NCBI RefSeq assembly: GCF_019145205.1
Contig: NZ_JAHSTT010000012.1
Span: 62,001-126,000, forward strand
Length of the DNA: 64,000 nucleotides
DNA from: Pseudomonas khavaziana
Lineage (GTDB): Bacteria > Pseudomonadota > Gammaproteobacteria > Pseudomonadales > Pseudomonadaceae
Direction: 5' to 3'
Of the stretch, positions 42,657 to 51,950 are shown piece by piece (the stretch's first letter is position 1; the number at the start of each line of letters is the position of its first letter). The notes under the pieces are model-generated. The model ran no database searches, was not told the origin of the DNA, and saw only the letters and a program-made list of their open reading frames with translations. The position numbers and the translations under genes are program-made.

Positions 42657-43240
42657 GCCTGTCGGACATTAAGCATTGGGTGTTCGACATGGACGGCACC
42701 CTCACGGTGGCCGTGCATGATTTTGCTGCCATCCGCGTGGCGTTGGATATTGCGCCTGAGGACGACATTCTCACTCATCTTGCTGCGTTGCCCGCAGACG
42801 TTGCAGCAGCCAAGCATGCCTGGCTACTGGAGCATGAACGCGAGCTGGCACTCGGTTCGGTCGCGGCACAAGGCGCTGTGGAACTGGTGCGTGAGTTGGC
42901 CGGGCGCGGTTATCACCTGGGTATCCTGACCCGCAATGCGCGCGAGCTGGCCCATATCACCCTGGAAGCCATCGGCCTGGCGGACTGCTTTGCCATTGAG
43001 GATGTGCTGGGGCGTGATGATGCGCCGCACAAACCTGATCCGGGTGGTTTGTTGAAACTGGCAGCGGCTTGGGATGTAGCGCCGAGTGAGATGGTGATGG
43101 TCGGGGATTATCGTTTTGACCTGGACTGTGGCCGAGCAGCGGGGACGAAAACCGTGTTGGTGAACCTGCCGGAGAACCCATGGCCGGAGTTGGCGGATTG
43201 GCATGCGGCAGACTGCGCTGCATTGCGCCAAATGATCTAG
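42653..43240 (+). CDS. HAD-superfamily phosphatase (Gph-like)
   Basis: A 195-aa haloacid dehalogenase-type hydrolase. Motif I is VFDMDGTLTV, motif II is LTRNARE, motif III Lys in APHKPDPGG, and motif IV in VMVGDYRFDLDCGRAAG. The short four-helix cap between motifs I and II fits the phosphoglycolate-phosphatase-like group. It is translationally coupled to tesB. Substrate unknown. Confidence 0.9.
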   Translation: MSLSDIKHWVFDMDGTLTVAVHDFAAIRVALDIAPEDDILTHLAALPADVAAAKHAWLLEHERELALGSVAAQGAVELVRELAGRGYHLGILTRNARELAHITLEAIGLADCFAIEDVLGRDDAPHKPDPGGLLKLAAAWDVAPSEMVMVGDYRFDLDCGRAAGTKTVLVNLPENPWPELADWHAADCAALRQMI

Positions 43241-43257
43241 CCCAGACAATAGAGATC

Positions 43258-43353
43258 AAATGTGGGAGGGGGCTTGCTCCCGATTGCAGTGTGTCAGCCA
43301 GCCTATGTTTAGCTGGCACACCGCAATCGGGAGCAAGCCCCCTCCCACATTTT
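43258..43353. repeat. REP pair (GTGGGAGGGGGCTTGCTCCCG family)
   Basis: Facing units with a 50-base spacer lie between the convergent HAD and alpha/beta hydrolase genes. Confidence 0.88.
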
Positions 43354-43372
43354 GATTGAGTTCCTTCAGGTG

Positions 43373-44347
43373 CTACTGGGCAAACAGCACCTTTTCTCCC
43401 TCTGGCGAGGTAAACATCTTATCCCCGTTATGCCCCACCCCCGGCACTTCCACCAGCTTGTGAGTCAGCTGCGGATGACGCTGCCTGAGGTAGTCAAAGT
43501 AGTTATGCCCACGAATCAGTCGATACGCGCCCTGGGTCTCGGCCTCGCAGCCTTTATCTAACGCCGGGTGGTTGGGGTCGGTGTCTTGCTGGCCCAGCAG
43601 GTAGGTGATGTCGCGTGAGACGTAGGCTTGTTCCAGTTGCTGGGCGCCTCGCTCACCCACGTAATCCGGCAGGTTTTGCATGCCGTATTTCCAGTCGTTG
43701 AAGCTTGGGCAACTGGCCGTATCGAACGGCACCGGCCGCTGCGGGCTGAAGTAGGCGTAGGACGATGGGTTGGCCACCACGTACCGCAGGCTGATGCCTT
43801 CGGTTTTCAGCAACGGGTGGTCATGGCCGGTGAGGGCGAAGCGTTGGACGACTTGGCCGCCACCGGAATGCCCGGCGATCACGATTTCTTTCAACGCCGG
43901 GAACAGCTTGCGGTTGCCCAGGTGCTTGATGATCTGGTCCAGAACGCCATAAGAACTGACCTGCCCAGGCGCGGTGGAAGCTTCGCCAGCCATCCAGTCG
44001 TTGCCCTTCCAACGCAATACCTGATTGCCCAGATGGTTGCGCTTCACGTCCGATTGATTCAGAAACTGCGGCGCGATCACCAGCGTAGTGCCGCCGACCC
44101 CGGCATGGGTGGCGGCGTCGATACCGCTTTGCAGGTAGGTCTGCGCATTGCGCAGGCGGCCATGCACGATGATCAGCGCACGCGTGACCTTGGGCAGCGG
44201 CTGGCGCCAGTCCTGGCTCACGCCGAGGCTGAGGTCGCCGGCCTCCAGATGAAAGCGATCGGGGCTGACCACCTTAACGCCGTGTTCGGCCGCCAGGGTG
44301 CAGCAGGACACGAACACACCCAGCAGCAACCCCAATCGTTTGATCAT
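43373..44347 (-). CDS. Exported alpha/beta hydrolase
   Basis: A 324-aa protein with a signal peptide (MIKRLGLLLGVFVSCCTLAA) and an alpha/beta-hydrolase core. The nucleophile Ser is in IVIAGHSGGGQVVQRF, an oxyanion region in ALIIVHGRLRNAQTY, and a late His in EVPGVGHNGDKM completes a plausible triad. It is periplasmic or secreted, likely an esterase or lipase. The ATG directly follows the stop of the upstream ypfJ-type gene on the same strand, implying one operon. Confidence 0.85.
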   Translation of the reverse strand: MIKRLGLLLGVFVSCCTLAAEHGVKVVSPDRFHLEAGDLSLGVSQDWRQPLPKVTRALIIVHGRLRNAQTYLQSGIDAATHAGVGGTTLVIAPQFLNQSDVKRNHLGNQVLRWKGNDWMAGEASTAPGQVSSYGVLDQIIKHLGNRKLFPALKEIVIAGHSGGGQVVQRFALTGHDHPLLKTEGISLRYVVANPSSYAYFSPQRPVPFDTASCPSFNDWKYGMQNLPDYVGERGAQQLEQAYVSRDITYLLGQQDTDPNHPALDKGCEAETQGAYRLIRGHNYFDYLRQRHPQLTHKLVEVPGVGHNGDKMFTSPEGEKVLFAQ

Positions 44348-45235
44348 TTAGAGACTCTTGGCCGCGAAGGTGTCGCATTGAGAGATCTGACCCTGGGCGA
44401 AGCCGGTCTTGAACCAGCGCACGCGCTGGGCCGAGGTACCGTGGGTAAACGAGTCCGGCACTACGCGCCCTTGCCCCTGTTGCTGCAAACGGTCATCGCC
44501 AATGGCGTTGGCGGCGTTCAGTGCCGCTTCGATATCACCGGGTTCCAGCCAGTTAAGCCGTTTCTGTGCGCGGTTGGCCCACACCCCGGCAAAGCAGTCG
44601 GCTTGCAGTTCCTGGCGTACCAGCAAGCCGCCGTCGCCTTGCATCTGCCGACCTTGCTGGCGCGCTGCCTGGATTTTGGATGAGATACCCAGCAACGTTT
44701 GCACGTGGTGTCCGACTTCGTGGGCGATCACATAAGCCTGGGCGAATTCGCCGGATGCCTGGAAGCGCTGGGACATTTCCCGGAAGAAATCCAGGTCCAG
44801 GTACACCTGTTGGTCAGCCGGGCAATAGAACGGGCCGCTGGCGGAGGTGGCGCCGCCACAGGCCGAGTTCACCCGGCCACGGAACAGGATCAGCTTCGGG
44901 TTCTTGTAGGCCAGGCCGTTTTCCTGGAACACCTGGCCCCAGGTGTCTTCGGTGTCGCCCAGCACGGCCCGCACGAAGTCGGCCTGCTGGTCATTGGCCG
45001 GTGGTGCCTGGCGCGACTGGGTACTGACCGACGGTGCCTGTTCCATCTGGCCGCTTAACTGGCCGAGAATCTGCATCGGGTCCTGCCCGGTCAACCAGCC
45101 AATGCCCACGATCAGCACAATCGCCGTCAGGCTCAGGCCCTTGCCGCCGCCAAAGCGCATGCCGCCACCGCCGCCGCCACTGTCATTGCGGGCATCGACC
45201 ACGTTGTCGCTGCGTCTGCCTTTTTTCCATAGCAT
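44348..45235 (-). CDS. YpfJ-type neutral zinc metallopeptidase
   Basis: A 295-aa protein of the YpfJ/KPN_02809 zinc metallopeptidase family. The N-terminus has a Gly-rich stretch (DSGGGGGGMRFGGGKG) and one membrane segment (LSLTAIVLIVGIGWL), so the enzyme is anchored with its domain outside. The metal motif is VIAHEVGHHVQTL, and LQADCFAGVW supplies the further Glu/Asp ligand region. Upstream of an alpha/beta hydrolase in the same operon. Substrate unknown. Confidence 0.9.
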   Translation of the reverse strand: MLWKKGRRSDNVVDARNDSGGGGGGMRFGGGKGLSLTAIVLIVGIGWLTGQDPMQILGQLSGQMEQAPSVSTQSRQAPPANDQQADFVRAVLGDTEDTWGQVFQENGLAYKNPKLILFRGRVNSACGGATSASGPFYCPADQQVYLDLDFFREMSQRFQASGEFAQAYVIAHEVGHHVQTLLGISSKIQAARQQGRQMQGDGGLLVRQELQADCFAGVWANRAQKRLNWLEPGDIEAALNAANAIGDDRLQQQGQGRVVPDSFTHGTSAQRVRWFKTGFAQGQISQCDTFAAKSL

Positions 45236-45280
45236 GGGAGCAATCCTCTGTGTGCTAACCGTGAGTGATTATGGTCGGTA

Positions 45281-45691
45281 TTAACGGCAATAGCCTTCGC
45301 CCGTGGCGACGATCAGGCAGTCTTTTTTATCCGCCAGCCATTTCAGGCCGGTGGCGGCACCGTCGCCGGCGCGCAGCAGTTGCGGGCCGTCCGGGCGGGT
45401 GAAGGCAATGCCATCTTCGGCCGCTTCACCCTTGAAGGTGCCGGAATCTGCGGCGTCGAGGCCGTATTGCATGGTCAGAATGTAGTGACCGCGGCCAACG
45501 CTGTCGTCCTTGGCGATGATCAGGTTCAAGCCCTCGACGCCGATCCACTTGCCAACCCACTGGTCGGTCGGGGGCGTTTGCGGCACGAGGGTGGCCTGTA
45601 CAGAGGGTGGCGCAGGTTTGGGCGCTTCCTTGGCTTTATCGCAGGCGGTAAGCAGGGCGACGGCAGAAAGAACAAAGAGGATTTTTTTCAT
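45281..45691 (-). CDS. Small lipoprotein
   Basis: A 136-aa lipoprotein. The signal ends at the lipobox LLTAC with Cys17. A Pro-rich linker (EAPKPAPPSVQ) precedes a compact domain starting at WVGKWIGVEGLNLII, which may be a beta-barrel of the lipocalin-like type. It ends DCLIVATGEGYCR, with two Cys that could form a disulfide. It is 45 bases upstream of the ypfJ-type gene on the same strand. Function unknown. Confidence 0.82.
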   Translation of the reverse strand: MKKILFVLSAVALLTACDKAKEAPKPAPPSVQATLVPQTPPTDQWVGKWIGVEGLNLIIAKDDSVGRGHYILTMQYGLDAADSGTFKGEAAEDGIAFTRPDGPQLLRAGDGAATGLKWLADKKDCLIVATGEGYCR

Positions 45692-45876
45692 AGCGGCAAG
45701 GCCTTGGTTAAAAAGTGTGCAGCGCCGGGGCGAGCGTGCAGGGTTGGACTCGATTCCAGTGATTTAGTGCGCTGTTCGCCCACTGTTTGGTTATGCTCTC
45801 GGGGCAGACCCATGCCCGGCTGCTAGATTACTCGGTTGAGTGCTACCGCGTTGAACTCGCCACGCAAGAGAATTCC

Positions 45877-46755
45877 ATGACTGTCAGTACCCCGCTTTCC
45901 GGCGTCAACCATCCCTTCAAAGGCATTCTGCTGATTGTGCTGGCGACGTTCCTGTTCTCCAGCCATGACGCCTTGTCCAAATACCTGGCCGGGTTCTACC
46001 CCATTGTGATGGTGGTGTGGGCGCGCTACCTGGTGCACACCTTGCTGATGGCCGGGATCTTCCTGCCGCAGTCGGGCTTGCGTGTACTGCGCAGCAAGCG
46101 GCCGGGCATGCAGGTGGTGCGTGCCTTGTGCCTGTTGGGCACCAGCTTGTTTTTCACCGCGGCGCTGCACTACATCCCGTTGGCGGAAGCCACGGCGGTC
46201 AACTTTCTCGCGCCGATCCTGGTGACGGCGCTGTCGGTGCCGCTGCTGGGTGAGCACGTCACACGTGGTCAATGGCTGGCGGTGATTTGCGGTTTTATCG
46301 GGGTGCTGGTGATCATTCATCCCGGAGGCGAGCTGTTCACGCCGGCGGTACTGTTGCCCCTGTGTTCGGCAACGTTCTTCTGCTTCTATCAACTGCTTAC
46401 GCGCATCCTCAGTAAGTTCGATACGCCCACCACCAGCAACTTCTTCGCCGGGTTGTGCAACACCTTGGTGATGAGCGCCATGGTGCCGTTCTTCTGGCAG
46501 GTGCCGACCTTGTGGCACGCTGTGTTGATGCTGGCGCTGGGGACTTGTGGGATGACCGCGCACCTGATGCTCACCCAGGCCTTCCGTTTCGCTGCGCCGG
46601 CTTTGCTGGCGCCGTTCGGCTATTGCCAGATCGTGTTCGCGGGGTTGTTGGGCTGGCTGGTGTTCAGTCATACCCCCGATACCACCACTGTGGTTGGTAT
46701 CGGGGTGATCTGCATGAGCGGATTGGCCGCTGCCTGGCAGCAACGGCGGCGTTGA
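45877..46755 (+). CDS. EamA/DMT-family transporter
   Basis: A 292-aa inner-membrane protein with ten predicted helices in two EamA repeats. The first is marked by FLFSSHDALSKYLAGFYPIVMVVWARYL and the second by ATFFCFYQLLTRILSKFDTP, typical of drug/metabolite exporters related to RhaT and S-adenosylmethionine transporters. ATG 45877 follows AAGAGAATTCC; upstream ATG 45787 is unsupported. Its stop directly meets the convergent MFS gene. Substrate unknown. Confidence 0.87.
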   Translation: MTVSTPLSGVNHPFKGILLIVLATFLFSSHDALSKYLAGFYPIVMVVWARYLVHTLLMAGIFLPQSGLRVLRSKRPGMQVVRALCLLGTSLFFTAALHYIPLAEATAVNFLAPILVTALSVPLLGEHVTRGQWLAVICGFIGVLVIIHPGGELFTPAVLLPLCSATFFCFYQLLTRILSKFDTPTTSNFFAGLCNTLVMSAMVPFFWQVPTLWHAVLMLALGTCGMTAHLMLTQAFRFAAPALLAPFGYCQIVFAGLLGWLVFSHTPDTTTVVGIGVICMSGLAAAWQQRRR

Positions 46756-48090
46756 TTAGACGTCTACCGTCGGAATCTTGCGCGGCGCCATGAAGTACAT
46801 CCACACCAGTGCGATGAAGTACATCGCCGGGATCAGGGTGAACAGCACGGTGTAGTTGTTATTGGTCACCGTGAGGATGTGACCGACGAGCTGGGTCATG
46901 AACATGCCGCCAATGGCCGCGCACATGCCGCCGAAACCGAACACCGTGCTCATCATGTGCTTGGGCGTGTAGTCCATCACCAGGCTCCAGATGTTGGCGG
47001 TCCAGGCCTGGTGCGCGCCGATGGCCAGGGAGATGGCGAACACCGCGACCCACAGCTGGCTGGAGCCGGCCGCCATGATCACCCCGACGATGCAGCAGGC
47101 AAACAGCAGCATCGACAGCAAGCGGGCCTTGATCGAGTTCATCCCACGGCCGATCAGGAACGACGACAGGATGCCACCCCCCACGCTGCCGAAGTCGGCG
47201 GTCAGGTAGATGATGATCAGCGGAATGCCCATCTGCGTCACGTTGATGCCCAGGTTGTATTGCTGGTTCAAGAACGGCGGCAGCCAGTACAGGTAGAACC
47301 AGAACACTGGTGCGGTCAGCGAGTAGGCAAGAGCGAAGGCCCAGGTACCACGCATGCGCAGGATGCGGCTGAACGGCACGCGGGGCTGTTCCGGCTCGAC
47401 TTGCTGTTGCACGTAGTCCAGTTCGGATTGTTTAACGGTGGGATGGTCTTCCGGGTTGTAGTACTTCAGCCCCCAGAACAACAGCCAGATGCCGCCGAGT
47501 GCCGACATGCACAGGAACGCCGCCTGCCAGCCCCACACGTGCAGGATCAACGGCAGCAGCATCGGCGTCATCATCGCGCCGACGTTGGTGCCGGCGTTGA
47601 AGATACCGGTGGCGACCGCACGCTCACCGGCGGGGAACCACAGGCGGGTAGTCTTGACGCAAGCCGGGTAGTTGGCGGCTTCGGTCAGCCCGAGAATAAA
47701 CCGGCAGACCATAAAGCCCACCGCCGAGGTGGCCAGGCCGTGGGCGCCAGTGGCCAGGCTCCACAACAGCACGGCGCAGAAGAACACGCGCTTGACACCG
47801 ACCCGGTCGATCAAGCGGCCTTGCAGCACAAAGCCAATGGCGTAGCCGACCTGAAACCAGAAGTTGATGTTGGCGTAGTCCATCGCCGTCCAGCTCATTT
47901 CCTTGGCGAGGATCGGCTGCATGACGCCGAGGGCGGCGCGGTCGATGTAGTTAAGAGTGGTGGCGAAGAACACCAGGGCCAGCATGCCCCAGCGCGTTTT
48001 ACCTACGGCCAGGGCGCCGCGGATCTTGTCGCCGATGCCGGCGTGCGGGTTGCCCGGGCGCGCGGCCAGGGTGGGGTTTTGCAGAGGCAT
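46756..48090 (-). CDS. MFS transporter, probably for quinate or shikimate
   Basis: A 444-aa major facilitator of the anion:cation symporter group, with twelve predicted helices. The ACS signature is visible at NYIDRAALGVMQPILAKEM and the loop motif GRLIDRVGVKRVF. It diverges from quiC across 224 bases that contain a palindrome also found upstream of aroQ. That context points to uptake of quinate, shikimate or a related hydroaromatic acid; the substrate itself cannot be read from the sequence. Confidence 0.85.
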   Translation of the reverse strand: MPLQNPTLAARPGNPHAGIGDKIRGALAVGKTRWGMLALVFFATTLNYIDRAALGVMQPILAKEMSWTAMDYANINFWFQVGYAIGFVLQGRLIDRVGVKRVFFCAVLLWSLATGAHGLATSAVGFMVCRFILGLTEAANYPACVKTTRLWFPAGERAVATGIFNAGTNVGAMMTPMLLPLILHVWGWQAAFLCMSALGGIWLLFWGLKYYNPEDHPTVKQSELDYVQQQVEPEQPRVPFSRILRMRGTWAFALAYSLTAPVFWFYLYWLPPFLNQQYNLGINVTQMGIPLIIIYLTADFGSVGGGILSSFLIGRGMNSIKARLLSMLLFACCIVGVIMAAGSSQLWVAVFAISLAIGAHQAWTANIWSLVMDYTPKHMMSTVFGFGGMCAAIGGMFMTQLVGHILTVTNNNYTVLFTLIPAMYFIALVWMYFMAPRKIPTVDV

Positions 48091-48210
48091 GAGGTCGTAC
48101 CCGTTTTTTGAAATTTTTATGGTGTGTTCTGGGTCTTGTTATTTGAACGAGTTGCCCGGTCGATGGTGCGCAGTGGTTAAAAAGTCGTCAATTCGTCAAA
48201 GGGGCATAGT

Positions 48211-48225
48211 GTTCGATAATCGCAC
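48211..48225. promoter_or_regulatory. Probable operator of the quinate/shikimate cluster
   Basis: GTTCGATAATCGCAC, an imperfect palindrome between the divergent MFS and quiC genes. It matches, at 14 of 15 bases, the reverse complement of the perfect palindrome upstream of aroQ at 52479-52493. The TetR-type regulator encoded after quiC is the best candidate to bind it. A second small palindrome, AACCGGTT, lies about ten bases away. Confidence 0.55.
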
Positions 48226-48314
48226 CGAAAACTAACCGGTTCGTACATTTTAATTGCTGGGTGTAGGCTGGGGGCGAATAATTTGCCACAAATAACAACT
48301 GCCGGGAGTCATCC

Positions 48315-50216
48315 ATGCAACGTTCCATCGCCACTGTTTCCTTGAGCGGCACCTTGCCGGAAAAGCTCGAAGCCATTGCTGCAGCCGGGTTTGATGGGGT
48401 GGAGATCTTTGAGAACGATTTGTTGTATTACGACGGCAGCCCCCGCGAAGTTAGGCAGATATGTGCCGACCTCGGCATCGCCATCACCCTGTTCCAGCCG
48501 TTCCGCGACTTTGAAGGCTGCCGCCGCGACCGCCTGACGCGCAACCTGGAGCGCGCCGAGCGCAAGTTTGACCTGATGCATGAACTGGGTACCGACCTGA
48601 TACTGGTGTGCAGTAATGCTTCGGCCGATTGTGTGGGCGACGAAAATATTTTACTCGACGATCTGGGCCTGCTGGCCGAACACGCCGGCAAGCGTGGCCT
48701 GCGCATCGGCTATGAGGCGTTGGCCTGGGGCAGGCATGTGAGCACCTGGCAGCAGGTGTGGAACCTGGTGCGCCAGGTCGATCATCCGAGCCTGGGTGTA
48801 TTGCTCGACAGTTTTCACACTCTGTCGCTCAAGGGCGACCCAAGCGGCATCGCCCAGATCCCGGGCGACAAGATCTTCTTTGTGCAAATGGCGGACGCGC
48901 CGATCCTGGCCATGGATGTGCTGGAATGGAGCCGGCATTTTCGTTGCTTCCCTGGCCAGGGCGAATTTGATCTGGCTGGTTTTCTGGCACCGATTATCCA
49001 GAGCGGCTACACCGGGCCATTGTCCCTGGAGATTTTCAACGACGGCTTTCGCGCTGCGCCGACTCGTGCGAATGCGGCGGATGGCTTGCGTTCGCTGCTG
49101 TACCTGGAAGAGAAAACCCGTCAGCGCCTGGCCGAGGAGCAGCTCCCCCAGCCCGTCGACATCCTGTTCGAAACCCCGGCGGCCAGTGAATACGACGGCA
49201 TCGAATTCCTGGAATTTGCCGTGGATGAAAGCCTCGGCGCCAAGCTCACCCATTGGCTGGAGCGACTGGGGTTCACCAAGGCCGGCCAGCACCGCTCTAA
49301 GAATGTGAGTCTGTTACGCCAGGGTGATATCAATCTGATCCTCAACTGCGAGCCTTATTCCTTTGCCCACAACTTTTTCGAGGCCCATGGCCCGTCCCTG
49401 TGCGCCACGGCGATTCGGGTCAAGGACAGCGCCAAGGCCCTGGAGCGGGCGGTGGCCTACAAGGGCCAGCCGTATCGCGGCCTGGTCGGGCCAAACGAGC
49501 TGGAACTGGCCGCCGTGCGTGCGCCCGATGGCAGCCTGATTTACCTGGTCGACCCCAGTGAAAGCGGGCTGTACGACACTGACTTCAATCTGCAACCGGC
49601 TTCTGCCACCAGTGGTGGTTTGCTGCGCATCGACCATATGGCCATGGCCTTGCCGGCCGACAGCCTCGACAGTTGGGTGCTGTTCTACAAGAGCTTGCTG
49701 GATTTCGAAGCCGATGACGAAGTGGTGTTGCCTGACCCATACGGCCTGGTGAAAAGCCGTGCGTTGCGCAGCCGTTGCAGCTCGATCCGCCTGCCGTTGA
49801 ATATCTCCGAAAACCGCAACACCGCGATTTCCCACGCACTCTCCAGCTATCGTGGTTCGGGGGTGCATCACATTGCCTTCGATTGCGCGGATATCTTCGC
49901 CGAGGTGCGCCGGGCCAAGGAGGCCGGGGTGCCGTTGCTGGATATTCCGCTCAATTACTACGACGATTTGGCGGCACGCTTCGATTTTGACGATGAGTTC
50001 CTCAGCGAGTTGGCGTACTACAACGTGTTGTACGACCGTGACGCCCAGGGCGGTGAGTTGTTTCACGTGTACACCGAACCGTTCGAGGGGCGATTTTTCT
50101 TCGAGATCATCCAGCGCAGGAACGGCTATGCTGGCTATGGCGCAGCCAACGTGGCCGTGCGTTTGGCGGCGATGGCCAAGTCACGTAGCGGCGCAGTGCG
50201 CCAGGCGCGTTTATAA
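48315..50216 (+). CDS. quiC: 3-dehydroshikimate dehydratase fused to an HPPD-like domain
   Basis: Converts 3-dehydroshikimate to protocatechuate, linking quinate/shikimate to the beta-ketoadipate pathway. A 633-aa two-domain protein. The N-terminal TIM barrel (1-285) has the metal ligands of the QuiC1 type at Glu134, Asp165, Gln191 and Glu239. The C-terminal VOC half (about 290-620) resembles 4-hydroxyphenylpyruvate dioxygenase and retains a His441, His518 or 519, and Glu597 facial triad. This matches the bifunctional QuiC1 of P. putida. The ATG follows GGGAG. It is followed by the TetR gene, and aroQ and an AroE-like gene lie nearby. Confidence 0.93.
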   Translation: MQRSIATVSLSGTLPEKLEAIAAAGFDGVEIFENDLLYYDGSPREVRQICADLGIAITLFQPFRDFEGCRRDRLTRNLERAERKFDLMHELGTDLILVCSNASADCVGDENILLDDLGLLAEHAGKRGLRIGYEALAWGRHVSTWQQVWNLVRQVDHPSLGVLLDSFHTLSLKGDPSGIAQIPGDKIFFVQMADAPILAMDVLEWSRHFRCFPGQGEFDLAGFLAPIIQSGYTGPLSLEIFNDGFRAAPTRANAADGLRSLLYLEEKTRQRLAEEQLPQPVDILFETPAASEYDGIEFLEFAVDESLGAKLTHWLERLGFTKAGQHRSKNVSLLRQGDINLILNCEPYSFAHNFFEAHGPSLCATAIRVKDSAKALERAVAYKGQPYRGLVGPNELELAAVRAPDGSLIYLVDPSESGLYDTDFNLQPASATSGGLLRIDHMAMALPADSLDSWVLFYKSLLDFEADDEVVLPDPYGLVKSRALRSRCSSIRLPLNISENRNTAISHALSSYRGSGVHHIAFDCADIFAEVRRAKEAGVPLLDIPLNYYDDLAARFDFDDEFLSELAYYNVLYDRDAQGGELFHVYTEPFEGRFFFEIIQRRNGYAGYGAANVAVRLAAMAKSRSGAVRQARL

Positions 50217-50293
50217 CAGCTGGCCGGGTGCTTCCTTCGGCGAGCGCCGCGGCCCATAATCAGGGCCTGCACAATAATGGCTGTGAGCGCCCC

Positions 50294-50959
50294 ATGACCT
50301 CGAGTCCCGTTCTCCGCGCGGTGTCAGACGCACCGCGTAAGAGTCGTAAGAACAACCCGGAAAAGACCCGCGAGAATATTCTCCAGGAAGCCATTGTCGA
50401 GTTTGTTCAGCAGGGCCTGGCCGGCGCCCGCGTGGATGCCATCGCCGAGCGCATCCACACCTCCAAGCGCATGATCTATTACTACTTCGGCAGCAAGGAG
50501 CAGTTGTACGTCGAGGTGCTGGAGAAGCTCTACGGCGATATCCGCAACACCGAGACCCGCATGAACCTCACCGCCCTGGAACCGCGTGAGGCGATTCGTC
50601 GGTTGGTGGAGTTCACGTTTGATCACCACGACCAGAACGTGGATTTCGTGCGCATCGTCAGCATCGAAAACATTCACAACGCCGAGTACGTCAAACGCAC
50701 CGACACCATCAAGGCGATGAACAGCAAGATCCTTGAGGGGCTAGGTGAGACCTTGCGCCGTGGCGCCGAATTAGGGTTGTTTCGCGAAGGACTGGAGCCG
50801 TTGGACGTGCACCTGCTGATCAACTCGTTCAGCTTCTACCGGGTATCCAACCGGCATACGTTCAGTGAAATTTTCCAGATCGAACTGTCGGATGAGGCGA
50901 TCAAGCAGCGGCATCGGGAGATGATTTGCGAGTCGGTGTTGCGCTACCTGCAGGCCTGA
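50294..50959 (+). CDS. TetR family regulator of the quinate/shikimate cluster
   Basis: A 221-aa TetR-type repressor. The HTH lies at about 25-75 (KTRENILQEAIVEFVQQGLA, VDAIAERIHTSKRMIYYYFGSKEQLY), and the helical C-terminal domain has DHHDQNVDFVRIVSIENIHNA. ATG 50294 begins MTSSPVLRAV; upstream ATG 50228 is unsupported. It lies 77 bases after quiC on the same strand. It likely senses a hydroaromatic intermediate and binds the palindrome shared by the two promoters; both points are inference. Confidence 0.87.
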   Translation: MTSSPVLRAVSDAPRKSRKNNPEKTRENILQEAIVEFVQQGLAGARVDAIAERIHTSKRMIYYYFGSKEQLYVEVLEKLYGDIRNTETRMNLTALEPREAIRRLVEFTFDHHDQNVDFVRIVSIENIHNAEYVKRTDTIKAMNSKILEGLGETLRRGAELGLFREGLEPLDVHLLINSFSFYRVSNRHTFSEIFQIELSDEAIKQRHREMICESVLRYLQA

Positions 50960-50990
50960 GAACACGCCTCTATCAGGTAAGCAGGCAATC

Positions 50991-51083
50991 CATGTGGGAG
51001 GGGGCTTGCTCCCGATTGCGGTCTGTCAGCCAAGCAATTCTGTCTGATACACCGCAATCGGGAGCAAGCCCCCTCCCACATTT
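50991..51083. repeat. REP pair (GTGGGAGGGGGCTTGCTCCCG family)
   Basis: Facing units with a 45-base spacer lie between the convergent TetR and shikimate dehydrogenase-like genes. Confidence 0.87.
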
Positions 51084-51101
51084 TGCTCCCGGTTTCTACT
51101 G

Positions 51102-51950
51102 TCAGGTATTCATGCTCTGGAAGTGCGCCAGCATGCGTTGCACATCCGGCACCTGGCCGCTGAACAACTCAAACGCCTTCACCGCCTGAAAAACTGCCAT
51201 ATTGCCACCATCCAGGGTACGGCAGCCCAAGGCGCGGGCATCGCGCAACAGCTGGGTTTCCAGTGGGAAATATACGATCTCAGCCACCCACAGTCCTGTG
51301 CGCAACAACGCAGCTGGCACCGGTGTCCCGGGCAGCTTGGTCATGCCCATTGGCGTGGTGTTCACTAACCCATCGGCCTCGGCCATCGCATTTTCCAGAT
51401 GAGTGCCGACCTGGGCGCGACCGGGTCCGAAACGCTGCGCAAGGTTATCGACAAGGTCGCGGGCACGGGAGCCGTCCACGTCGAAAATGCTCAAGTGCTC
51501 AACACCTTCTGCCAGCAGCGCATGGCTCACCGCCGCCCCTGCGCCGCCGGCACCCATCTGCACGACGTGCCGGCGGGCGACGTCATGCAGGTTGCGGCGA
51601 AACCCTTCGGCGAAGCCCAGGCAATCGGTGTTATGGCCGATCCGTTTACCGTCCTGGAACACCACCGTGTTAACTGCGCCAATGCCTCTGGCCTCGTCGG
51701 ACAAGTCATCGAGCAACGGCAGGATCGCCTGCTTGCACGGGTAGGTAATGTTCAGCCCGTTGAACTGCATCAACTCGGCGGATCGCAGCAGGTCGGGCAG
51801 GGCATTGAGGTCCAGGTGCAGTGGCTCAAGGTCTATCAGGCGATACAGATAGCGCAAGCCCTGGGCGTCGCCTTCCTCTTCATGCAGCGCCGGCGTGCGG
51901 GAGGCCTGGATGCCGGCGCCGATCAGGCCGGCGAGAATGCGTGGTTTCAT
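51102..51950 (-). CDS. Shikimate/quinate dehydrogenase-like protein
   Basis: A 282-aa AroE-superfamily dehydrogenase. The substrate half has IQASRTPALHEEEG (the S-x-S/T-P site) and GLNITYPCKQAI, whose Lys is catalytic. The cofactor half has QMGAGGAGAAVSHALLAEG, then FDVDGSR, where an Asp after the beta strand favours NAD over NADP. This fits a catabolic quinate/shikimate dehydrogenase of the QsuD type rather than the biosynthetic AroE. Its ATG overlaps the stop of aroQ by one base (TGATG); a TTG just upstream is possible. It would feed 3-dehydroshikimate or 3-dehydroquinate to AroQ and QuiC. Confidence 0.88.
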   Translation of the reverse strand: MKPRILAGLIGAGIQASRTPALHEEEGDAQGLRYLYRLIDLEPLHLDLNALPDLLRSAELMQFNGLNITYPCKQAILPLLDDLSDEARGIGAVNTVVFQDGKRIGHNTDCLGFAEGFRRNLHDVARRHVVQMGAGGAGAAVSHALLAEGVEHLSIFDVDGSRARDLVDNLAQRFGPGRAQVGTHLENAMAEADGLVNTTPMGMTKLPGTPVPAALLRTGLWVAEIVYFPLETQLLRDARALGCRTLDGGNMAVFQAVKAFELFSGQVPDVQRMLAHFQSMNT

